Assembly (NCBI GenBank): GCA_033720955.1
Contig: JAWWBN010000262.1
Location: 1 to 5,068, forward strand
DNA from: JAWWBN01 sp033720955
GTDB taxonomy: Bacteria > Acidobacteriota > Thermoanaerobaculia > Multivoradales > JAHEKO01
Direction: 5' to 3'
DNA length: 5,068 nt
Shown here: one piece after another, positions 1 to 4,911 of the stretch
How the letters are laid out: each line of letters opens with the position of its first letter
Numbering within the stretch: position 1 is the first letter of the stretch
Program-made: the position numbers and the translations under genes
Notes under the pieces: model-generated
The model's input: the letters and a program-made list of their open reading frames with translations, nothing else
Database searches by the model: none
What the model was told of the DNA's origin: nothing

Positions 1-554
1 AGATCGAGGACGCCGCGGCCGCTCCGCTTGCTCGCCCTCGCGCCCGCGAGGTGGACGATCTGGTGAACCCCCGCCGCGGCCTGGGCGGCGAGGGAGGCCG
101 CTGTGGCCCTCTTGGAGATCGTGGACTCGAAGTGCCGGAGCTGGGCCGGCGGCTCGGGGGCGCTCCCCGTCGTCGGCGGGGCCGCATCGACCCAGAGCAC
201 CCGGTAGGGCGGCAGCATCGGCGGCCGTGGGAGAGCGCCGGGCACGGTCCGCAGGACGGCGGGGCGGTCGACGTCGAGCAGCTCCGCCAGCGCCGCCTCC
301 CAGGGGACGTCGTAGAGACGCTCCTCCCCCAGCTCGATCGACAGCCCCTCGTACGCCCTGCGGAGCGCGCGCACGATCTCGGGGCAGTCCCGTCGCAGAG
401 CCTCGACCAGTGCGTCGACGCGGTCGGCCCGCGGCCGGCGGGCGTCCACCACCGAGGGGGCGAGACGGAGCTCGCCGGCCAGCTCCCTCCTCCCTCCGGT
501 CAGCCGGAGGCGGTAGCTCTGCCTCCGCGGCGTCGCGTCGATGGTCAGCTTCAT
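1..554 (-). CDS. CHAT-like protein, N-terminal part (cut by left window edge)
   Basis: Open frame on the minus strand from ATG 554 to the window edge: 184 complete codons, no stop, strong G/C third-position bias. The N-terminus (MKLTIDATPRRQSYRLRL, then an AGELRL strand) and the order of later motifs follow bacterial CHAT (caspase HetF-associated with TPRs) proteins. These motifs are GLSIEL at 70-75, VPWE at 83-86 (family 'lPWEll'), a PYRVLWVDAAPP strand at 116-127 (family 'lrvLlv.a.P') and VHQIVHLAG at 163-171. CHAT domains are caspase-like cysteine proteases, often in bacterial defence or signalling proteins. Family members usually have GHG after the VHxAG strand, holding the catalytic His; here the residues are G171-A172-R173, so catalysis may be lost. 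An in-frame TAG just upstream bounds the start; GTG at 566 is an alternative. The Nudix gene lies 125 bp upstream on the same strand. The Cys half of the site is outside the window. Family call inferred from motifs only. Confidence 0.65.
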   Translation of the reverse strand, partial: MKLTIDATPRRQSYRLRLTGGRRELAGELRLAPSVVDARRPRADRVDALVEALRRDCPEIVRALRRAYEGLSIELGEERLYDVPWEAALAELLDVDRPAVLRTVPGALPRPPMLPPYRVLWVDAAPPTTGSAPEPPAQLRHFESTISKRATAASLAAQAAAGVHQIVHLAGARASKRSGRGVLD

Positions 555-571
555 CGTTCGCCCCACGGGCT

Positions 572-601
572 CCGAGCGGCGGCGGCGCCCGCCAGGCTCG
601 G
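572..601 (-). other. Two-part GC hairpin upstream of the CHAT-like start
   Basis: CCGAGC (572-577) pairs with GCTCGG (596-601), and inside it GGCGG (581-585) pairs with CCGCC (589-593) around a 3-nt loop, with a small internal bulge. It ends 17 nt before ATG 554. If transcription starts near 630 it lies in the 5' leader. It could instead weakly end the Nudix transcript, but no U-run follows. Hairpins arise easily at this GC content. Confidence 0.4.
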
Positions 602-636
602 TCTACCGGCGTTCTCGATCGGACTGGTTGCCGACC

Positions 637-665
637 AAGATACGCCACCGCCCCGTGGAGCGCAA
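637..665 (-). promoter_or_regulatory. Candidate promoter for the CHAT-like gene
   Basis: On the minus strand TTGCGC (665-660) and TATCTT (642-637) are separated by exactly 17 bp, giving a predicted start near 630 and a leader of about 76 nt before ATG 554. The match is partial (3/6 and 4/6 to the sigma-70/SigA consensus). AT-rich hexamers are rare here, which supports it modestly. Read-through from the Nudix gene is the alternative. Confidence 0.35.
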
Positions 666-679
666 GCGGGGTGGACGTC

Positions 680-1177
<498 letters not shown>

Positions 1178-1199
1178 GACGTGCCGGCGGAGCGGCGCC

Positions 1200-1205
1200 A
1201 TTGTA
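1200..1205 (-). promoter_or_regulatory. -10 hexamer TACAAT for the Nudix gene
   Basis: TACAAT (1205 to 1200 on the minus strand) differs from TATAAT at one base in otherwise very GC-rich DNA. The predicted +1 is G1193, giving a 16-nt leader before ATG 1177 with no Shine-Dalgarno. It overlaps the alternative start ATG 1201, arguing against that start. A weak -35 (GGGACG, 1227 to 1222) lies 16 bp upstream. Confidence 0.55.
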
Positions 1206-1215
1206 TCCCGCGTGC

Positions 1216-1221
1216 TAGGGT
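1216..1221 (+). promoter_or_regulatory. -10 hexamer TAGGGT for the 1259 membrane-protein gene
   Basis: TAGGGT matches the actinobacterial SigA-type TAGGNT -10. The predicted +1 is G1228, leaving a 31-nt leader with a good ribosome binding site (GGAG at 1250-1253, 5 nt before ATG 1259). No convincing -35 is visible. The area that would hold it overlaps the start of the divergent Nudix transcript. Confidence 0.5.
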
Positions 1222-1228
1222 CGTCCCG

Positions 1229-1250
1229 CCCGGAGGCCCGGCCTCCCGGG
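1229..1250 (+). promoter_or_regulatory. 5'-terminal leader hairpin touching the ribosome binding site
   Basis: CCC-GGAGGC (1229-1237) pairs with GCCTCC and GGG (1241-1246, 1248-1250) around a CCG loop with one bulged C (1247): nine base pairs. It begins one base after the predicted +1, and its 3' arm ends on the G-run leading into the Shine-Dalgarno, so it can occlude the site partly or stabilise the mRNA 5' end. The structure is seen in sequence; its function is inferred. Confidence 0.5.
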
Positions 1251-1258
1251 GAGAGCCG

Positions 1259-1705
1259 ATGAGCCGGCGCCGCTGCATCTGGTCCCACGTGCTGGACGAG
1301 AGGGTGAGGGAGGTGCGGGTCGTGGTGCGCGACCGCTTCGGCCGCAACCCGGGCGAGCGCTCCTTCTGGGTGCTCCCGGAGCACGAGGCCGAGTTCCGCG
1401 ACTTCTGCGAGCACGGTCTCCGCTACGGCCCGCGCTTCTTCGGTCTCCTGGTCCTCTCCCTGGTGGTGCTCCTGGCCGGCGCCGCGCTGGCCGTCACCGG
1501 CTCGACCCGCCTCGGGCTCACCCTGGCGGGAGGCAGCATGGTCTTCCAGGGGCTCCTGATCTGGCGCTACCCCTTCTCCACGCCGGAGACGGTGCAGATG
1601 CTGGGGGTCGCCCGCTCCATCCGGGTCGTCCGGGCGCTGGGGATCGTCAACATCGTGATGGGCTTCCTGGTGATGGCCCTGGACCGGCTGCTGCCGCGAG
1701 TATGA
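1259..1705 (+). CDS. Membrane protein of unknown function, three predicted helices
   Basis: 148 residues; family not recognised. ATG 1259 has a clear GGAG ribosome binding site 5 nt upstream. The first ~58 residues form a charged soluble N-domain (CIWSHVLDERVREVRV, then RDRFG, then RSFWVLPEHEAEF). Hydrophobic segments follow at about 60-80, 85-103 and 123-141, interrupted by the polar stretch RYPFSTPETVQ. The N-domain layout (Cys near the start, 'RDRFG', 'V.PEHE.EFR') resembles small zinc-ribbon/membrane proteins, but the expected Cys pairs are absent. Only C6, H10, H42, C50 and H52 could bind metal, so this is at most a degenerate ribbon. An inner-membrane location is inferred. The stop (TGA 1703-1705) lies within the -10 hexamer of the next gene, which starts 7 bp later; together with the GNAT gene they probably form one unit. 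Confidence 0.85.
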   Translation: MSRRRCIWSHVLDERVREVRVVVRDRFGRNPGERSFWVLPEHEAEFRDFCEHGLRYGPRFFGLLVLSLVVLLAGAALAVTGSTRLGLTLAGGSMVFQGLLIWRYPFSTPETVQMLGVARSIRVVRALGIVNIVMGFLVMALDRLLPRV

Positions 1706-1706
1706 T
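1701..1706 (+). promoter_or_regulatory. -10 hexamer TATGAT, leaderless promoter for the 58-residue gene
   Basis: TATGAT is one base from the consensus TATAAT and overlaps the TGA stop of the preceding gene. Placing the hexamer at -12 to -7 puts +1 exactly on G1713, the first base of the GTG start of the small membrane protein, so a leaderless mRNA is predicted. The -35 region is weak (CTGGAC 1679-1684 with a 16-bp spacer). Confidence 0.5.
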
Positions 1707-1712
1707 CCCGGC

Positions 1713-1889
1713 GTGCATCCGTTCAAGGCCTATCTGCTGGGCAACGCGGTCGTCTGGGCGACGGTCGTGCTGGGGGTGACGCTGCTGCTTCGCGGCACGG
1801 CGCACTCGGCGCCGGTGCTGATGGTGGTCGGTGGCGGGGCGGTGATGAGCCTGGGGGTCCTCGGCGGGGCCCTCTGGCGTCGCCTCTGA
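1713..1889 (+). CDS. Small 58-residue two-helix membrane protein
   Basis: GTG 1713 to TGA 1887-1889, 58 residues; no family recognised. The start reads MHPFKAYLLGNAVVWATV. One hydrophobic helix spans about residues 7-26 and a second, glycine-rich one about 33-54, joined by a short polar turn (RGTAHS) and ending WRRL. Codons are strongly G/C-ending and there is no internal stop. The gene lies 7 bp after the 148-residue membrane protein and 4 bp before the GNAT start, so it fills what would otherwise be a 188-bp gap. A TATGAT hexamer places +1 on the GTG, implying leaderless translation; it may also be translated from the upstream gene's mRNA. It may be a subunit or modulator of the neighbouring membrane protein, but that rests on position only. 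Short length makes gene finders likely to miss it. Confidence 0.7.
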   Translation: MHPFKAYLLGNAVVWATVVLGVTLLLRGTAHSAPVLMVVGGGAVMSLGVLGGALWRRL

Positions 1890-1893
1890 GCCC

Positions 1894-2445
1894 ATGCCGC
1901 GGCCGCGGCAGCGGGCCGCCCCGGTCCTCGAGACCCCCCGGCTCCGTCTCCTCCCTCTCGGGATCGGCCGTCTCGACGCGCTCCACCGGCACTGGACCCG
2001 CCCGGAGGTGCGCCGCTACCTGTGGGACGGCCGGGAGATCCCGCGCCAGGAGGCGGAGCTTCATCTGCGCAAGAGCCTGGAGCACTTCCGCCGTCACGGC
2101 TGGGGCCTCTGGGCCGTGACCGAGCGGGAGGGCGACGGCTCGCTGGGGGGAACGGTGGGACTGCTGCCCGTTCCCGAGCAGCCGGGTGAGGTCGAGATCC
2201 TCTTCTCGCTGGAGCCGGCGTGGCAGCGCCGGGGCCTCGCCACGGAAGCCGCCTCGGCGGTCGTCGCCCACGGCTTCGCCACCGGCCTCGAGCGGATCGT
2301 GGGCCGCTGCGACGCGCCCAACGAGGCCTCGCGGCGGGTCCTCGAGCGGTTGGGGATGCGCTTTGTCCGGCGGGCGCCGATCCACGGCCTGGACAGCCTC
2401 CACTACGACCTCGATCGACCCCCGTCCCGGGCTGGCGACGCCTAG
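1894..2445 (+). CDS. GNAT N-acetyltransferase, RimJ/RimL type
   Basis: 183 residues, complete. The N-terminus carries the family opening ETPRLRLLPL (13-22). VEILFSLEPAWQRRGLATEAA (100-120) contains the acetyl-CoA pyrophosphate-binding motif A as Q111-R-R-G114-L-A116. The C-terminal part has the usual NEASRRVLERLGM helix (143-155). Members transfer acetyl from acetyl-CoA to an amine: protein N-termini as in RimJ/RimL, or small molecules. The acceptor cannot be told from sequence. The start is 4 bp after the stop of the small membrane protein and lacks a Shine-Dalgarno, which suggests translational coupling. The N-terminal ten residues (MPRPRQRAAP) and the tail after residue 173 are low-complexity and family-atypical. 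TAG 2443-2445 runs into a 12-bp palindrome AGCCCCGGGGCT (2444-2455), a possible weak end-of-unit structure. Confidence 0.9.
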   Translation: MPRPRQRAAPVLETPRLRLLPLGIGRLDALHRHWTRPEVRRYLWDGREIPRQEAELHLRKSLEHFRRHGWGLWAVTEREGDGSLGGTVGLLPVPEQPGEVEILFSLEPAWQRRGLATEAASAVVAHGFATGLERIVGRCDAPNEASRRVLERLGMRFVRRAPIHGLDSLHYDLDRPPSRAGDA

Positions 2446-2462
2446 CCCCGGGGCTTCCCCCT

Positions 2463-2489
2463 TCGACGAGCGTCCGCGCCGGTTAGGAT
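2463..2489 (+). promoter_or_regulatory. Promoter of the dehydratase gene, near-leaderless
   Basis: TAGGAT (2484-2489) is an actinobacterial-style -10. TCGACG (2463-2468) is a partial -35 with a short 15-bp spacer. The predicted +1 is G2496, three bases before ATG 2499, so the mRNA would be essentially leaderless. The TAG of the hexamer is also an in-frame stop for the gene, which excludes any upstream start and fixes ATG 2499 as the earliest one. Confidence 0.55.
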
Positions 2490-2498
2490 CGATCGGGA

Positions 2499-3518
2499 AT
2501 GGCGGACACGGTACGGAACCGGCGCCCGAGCGGGCCGGAGCTCCCGGAGCCGCTCGAGCGCCTCGTCGAGCGCGTCCGCTCCGCCCGCGAGCGGCTCGAG
2601 GGCATCGCCCACCGGACGCCGGTCGCCACCTCGAGGACCCTCGACGAGTGCGCCGGCGCCCGGCTCTTCCTGAAGTGCGAGAACTTCCAGCGCATGGGCG
2701 CCTTCAAGTTCCGCGGCGCCTACAACGCGGTGTCGCGGCTCTCCGACGACGAGCGCCGGCGGGGGGTGCTGACCTACTCCTCCGGCAACCACGCCCAGGC
2801 GGTGGCCCTGGCGTCGAGGCTGCTGGGGGCGCCGGTGACCATCGTCATGCCCATCAACGCGCCCCGGGTCAAGCGCGCGGCCACCGAGGGCTACGGCGCC
2901 CGGGTGGTGCCCTACGACCCGGACGCCGAGCGCCGCAGCGAGGTGGCCGCCCGTCTGATGGAGGCCGAGCCGGGGCTCACCCTGATCCCCCCGTACGACC
3001 ACCCCCACGTTTTGGCCGGGCAGGGCACCGCGACGGCGGAGCTTCACGAGGACGCCGGCGACCTCGACCAGATCGTGGTCTGCTGCGGCGGGGGCGGGCT
3101 GCTGTCCGGCGCCCCCAACGCCACCCCGGACGCGAGCCCGGCCTGCCGGGTGATCGGCGTCGAGCCGGAGATGGCCGACGACGCCACCCGCTCCTTCCGC
3201 ACCGGCCGGCTGCACGCCGTCCGCAACCCGCCCACTCTCGCCGACGGAACCCGAACCCCGTCGCTGGGGCCGAAGTGGACCTTCCCGATCGTCTTCAACC
3301 TGGTGGACGACATGGTCACCGTCTCCGAGGAGGCGATCTGCGAGGCGGTGCGCTTCCTCTTCTACCGGATGAAGCTCGTGGTGGAGCCGTCGGGTGCGCT
3401 GGGGGTGGCGGCGGTGCTCTCCGGCGCGGTCGAGACGCGGGGCCGGGTGGGGGTGCTGATCTCGGGCGGCAACGTGGACGGCGAGGTGATGGCGGAGATC
3501 CTGGCCGGCGGGCGATGA
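2499..3518 (+). CDS. PLP-dependent threonine/serine dehydratase (serine racemase-like, no regulatory domain)
   Basis: 339 residues of the fold-type II PLP family (threonine ammonia-lyase / serine racemase). K70 in GAFKFRGA is the Schiff-base lysine. SSGNHAQ (94-100) binds the substrate carboxylate, GGGG (197-200) holds the PLP phosphate, and SGGN (322-325) closes the cofactor site. E222, A226 and D228 in VEPEMADD align with the divalent-metal site of serine racemase (E210, A214, D216). It has no C-terminal ACT domain, so it is the short, catabolic/racemase-like form rather than feedback-inhibited biosynthetic IlvA. Expected reaction: deamination of L-threonine or L-serine to 2-oxobutanoate or pyruvate plus ammonia, possibly with serine racemisation. 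The segment after the tetraglycine loop (APNATPDASPAC, 205-216) is unusually proline-rich where relatives have a helix. The 3' end overlaps the methyltransferase gene by ATGA, predicting coupled translation. Exact substrate uncertain. Confidence 0.93.
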   Translation: MADTVRNRRPSGPELPEPLERLVERVRSARERLEGIAHRTPVATSRTLDECAGARLFLKCENFQRMGAFKFRGAYNAVSRLSDDERRRGVLTYSSGNHAQAVALASRLLGAPVTIVMPINAPRVKRAATEGYGARVVPYDPDAERRSEVAARLMEAEPGLTLIPPYDHPHVLAGQGTATAELHEDAGDLDQIVVCCGGGGLLSGAPNATPDASPACRVIGVEPEMADDATRSFRTGRLHAVRNPPTLADGTRTPSLGPKWTFPIVFNLVDDMVTVSEEAICEAVRFLFYRMKLVVEPSGALGVAAVLSGAVETRGRVGVLISGGNVDGEVMAEILAGGR

Positions 3519-4285
3519 GCTTTCCGGACCACTTCTCACGCGATCCGCAGAGCTACTGCCGCTACCGCCCGCGGTACCCCGAGCCGCTCTTCGACTACCT
3601 GGCCTCCGTGGCGCCCGCGCGTGCTCTGGCCGTCGACTGCGCCACCGGCAACGGCCAGGCCGCCGCCGGCCTCGTGAGCCGCTTCGACCGGGTGCTGGGG
3701 CTCGACGCCAGCCCCAACCAGGTCGTCCAGGCGACGGCTGCGGGCGCCGCCCGCGGGTCGCGGGCCGCCCTCCCGGCGCGGTTCGCGGTCGCGCTGGCCG
3801 AGGCCCTGCCCCTGCGGGCGGAGTGCGTGGATCTGCTGACGGTCGCCCAGGCGGCCCACTGGTTGGAGTTCGACCGCTTCTACGCCGAGGTGCGGCGGGT
3901 GGTGCGCCCGGGCGGCGTTGTGGCCCTCTGGAGCTACCCGCTCTTCGAGGTGGACGAGGCGATCGACCGCGAGGTGCGGCGGTTCGTGGACGGCATCGTG
4001 GGCGGCCACTGGCCGCCGCAGCGCTCCCACATCGACGCCGACTACCAGACGATCCCCTTCCCCTTTCCCGAGCTCGAGACGCCCCGGGTCGAGATGACGG
4101 CCGACTGGGGGCTCGACCGGCTGGTGGGCTACATGGGCACCTGGTCGGCGGTGCTGCGCTACCGGCGGGCCACCGGCGACGACCCCCTCCCGGCGCTGCG
4201 CTCGGCCCTCGCGCGGCGGTGGGGCGAGGGGCGGGAGCGCCGCGTGCGCTGGGCGTTGGCCCTCCGGGTCGGCCGGGTGGGCTGA
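3515..4285 (+). CDS. Class I SAM-dependent methyltransferase
   Basis: 256 residues. The start ATG 3515 overlaps the dehydratase TGA (ATGA), implying translational coupling. The N-terminal FSRDPQSYCRYRPRYPEPLFDYL is typical of the UbiE/trans-aconitate-methyltransferase-like group. Motif I is VDCATGNGQAA (40-50), where D41 to G47 bind SAM. D64 in GLDAS ends strand 2 and should contact the SAM ribose. AEALPL (95-100) flanks the adenine pocket, VDLLTVAQAAHWLEF (105-119) is the post-II/strand-4 region, and VVRPGGVVAL (129-138) is motif III. The C-terminal ~110 residues include GHWPPQRSHIDADY and the Trp/Tyr-rich GYMGTWSAVLRYR, a likely acceptor lid. The substrate is a small molecule of unknown identity; methylation of carboxylic acids such as trans-aconitate is one precedent in related enzymes. 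An alanine/arginine-rich stretch at 74-89 looks like a lineage-specific loop. Confidence 0.9.
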   Translation: MSFPDHFSRDPQSYCRYRPRYPEPLFDYLASVAPARALAVDCATGNGQAAAGLVSRFDRVLGLDASPNQVVQATAAGAARGSRAALPARFAVALAEALPLRAECVDLLTVAQAAHWLEFDRFYAEVRRVVRPGGVVALWSYPLFEVDEAIDREVRRFVDGIVGGHWPPQRSHIDADYQTIPFPFPELETPRVEMTADWGLDRLVGYMGTWSAVLRYRRATGDDPLPALRSALARRWGEGRERRVRWALALRVGRVG

Positions 4286-4295
4286 CCCCCCCTGA

Positions 4296-4301
4296 TAGGG
4301 T
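4296..4301 (+). promoter_or_regulatory. -10 hexamer TAGGGT upstream of the NTF2-like gene
   Basis: GATAGGGT contains an actinobacterial-type -10, repeating the hexamer seen at 1216-1221. The predicted +1 is G4308, which is the first base of a GTG codon opening a 32-codon frame. It lies 10 bp after the methyltransferase stop, so the NTF2-like gene can be transcribed independently. No clear -35 is seen. Confidence 0.5.
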
Positions 4302-4307
4302 CATGCC

Positions 4308-4406
4308 GTGGCGGGAGCCGCAGCAGCAGCGATCCGACTCGGCGCCGACGACGCCGCCGGCCGGGGCGCCGCGGCTCCCGTTCGAGGCCGGGGGCGGGGA
4401 CGATGA
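4308..4406 (+). CDS. Possible 32-codon leaderless upstream ORF coupled to the NTF2-like gene
   Basis: GTG 4308 coincides with the predicted +1 of the TAGGGT promoter. The frame runs 32 codons to TGA 4404-4406, overlapping ATG 4403 of the next gene as ATGA. The peptide begins MAGAAAAAIRLGADDAAG and ends in an Arg/Gly repeat (RGRGRGR). Against a normal protein-coding role, about ten of its codons end in A or T (GCA three times running, CGA, GGA), unlike its neighbours, so the peptide itself may be unimportant. If translated it would deliver ribosomes to the downstream start, as leaderless upstream ORFs do in mycobacteria. It could also be a chance open frame in a GC-rich spacer. Confidence 0.3.
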   Translation: MAGAAAAAIRLGADDAAGRGAAAPVRGRGRGR

Positions 4407-4858
4407 CGGACCGCCGGGAGGCAGAGCGCGAGATCGAGGAGATCGTCCACCGCGAGACGCGCGCCTGGGACACCCGGGACCTCGACCTCCTCATGTCGGT
4501 CTTCCACCCCGACATGGTCTGGCCGTGGCCGCCCACCCCCCGAGATCACGACCCGGCGGACTGGGTCCTGGAGTGGGGGCGATACGACGACCGGCGGTGG
4601 CGCGCCGGCTGGCAGCGTCTGTTCGACACCCACGAGCTGGCCTGGAACCGGCGGGAGATCCGCAAGATCGAGCTCTCGGCGGAGCTCGACGGCGCCTTCG
4701 CCGTGGTGGACATCGACACCTGCTGGCGGGGGGCCGAGGGCGACTTCCGGTGGCAGGGCCGCACCTGCAAGATCTACACGCTCCTCGCCCCCGGACCCGA
4801 CGGCCGGCGCGAGTGGAAGATGACCTGCCAGGTGGGGGTGCTCGACTACGGCCCGTGA
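4403..4858 (+). CDS. NTF2-like / SnoaL-like domain protein
   Basis: 151 residues with the architecture of small single-domain NTF2-fold (SnoaL-like) proteins. An N-terminal amphipathic helix (EAEREIEEIVHRETRAWDTRD, 6-26) is followed by LDLLMSVFHPDMVWPWP (27-42), the helix-strand turn typical of the family. The curved sheet follows (IRKIELSAELDGAFAVVDID at 86-105, then FRWQGRTCKIYTLL at 115-128, then WKMTCQVGVLDY at 138-149). H36 and D38, several Trp in the expected cavity and C107/C122 are visible, but no defined catalytic set can be assigned. Family members range from isomerases and dehydratases to ligand-binding proteins; no specific function is supported. The start is backed by a G-rich Shine-Dalgarno-like run (GGCGGGGA, 4393-4400), although very close to the ATG. 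The ATGA overlap with the upstream ORF suggests coupling. A convergent gene follows 53 bp later. Confidence 0.85.
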   Translation: MTDRREAEREIEEIVHRETRAWDTRDLDLLMSVFHPDMVWPWPPTPRDHDPADWVLEWGRYDDRRWRAGWQRLFDTHELAWNRREIRKIELSAELDGAFAVVDIDTCWRGAEGDFRWQGRTCKIYTLLAPGPDGRREWKMTCQVGVLDYGP

Positions 4859-4864
4859 GGAGCT

Positions 4865-4906
4865 CGTCGCGCCTCGCGACGGGTGGCGGTCCGCCGCGCC
4901 GCGGCG
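4865..4906. terminator. Tandem GC hairpins between convergent genes
   Basis: CGTCGCG (4865-4871) and CGCGACG (4875-4881) form a perfect 7-bp stem with a CCT loop just after the NTF2-like stop. CGCCGCG (4892-4898) and CGCGGCG (4900-4906) form a second stem just beyond the stop of the minus-strand gene. Neither has a T-run. They could act as bidirectional factor-independent-like or 3'-end stabilising structures, as is common in actinobacteria. Position supports the call more than sequence does. Confidence 0.45.
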
Positions 4907-4911
4907 TCGGG

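Noticed and set aside
1178..1726. N-terminal extension of the Nudix frame to 1726
   Set aside because: It runs antisense through the membrane-protein gene and is low in family similarity; the promoter and the MTH1 alignment support ATG 1177.
2444..2455. Perfect palindrome AGCCCCGGGGCT after the GNAT stop as a terminator
   Set aside because: As RNA it gives only about four base pairs around a CCGG loop and has no T-run; too weak to call.
2186..3514. Long plus-strand frame upstream of and continuous with the methyltransferase
   Set aside because: It overlaps the well-supported GNAT and dehydratase genes in another frame, is Arg/Gly/Pro-rich without motifs, and the methyltransferase fold begins at ATG 3515.
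2442..4304. 620-codon minus-strand frame
   Set aside because: Antisense to the dehydratase and methyltransferase. Its Arg/Pro/Gly-rich composition is typical of a GC-rich shadow frame.
4303..4402. Frame from ATG 4303 (starting MPWREPQQQRSDS) with G/C-rich third positions, open to the right edge
   Set aside because: The ATG lies upstream of the predicted +1, the frame runs antisense-like through the NTF2-like gene in a shadow frame, and no motif is visible. A frameshifted N-terminal extension of the NTF2-like protein is not needed, because that domain is complete from 4403.
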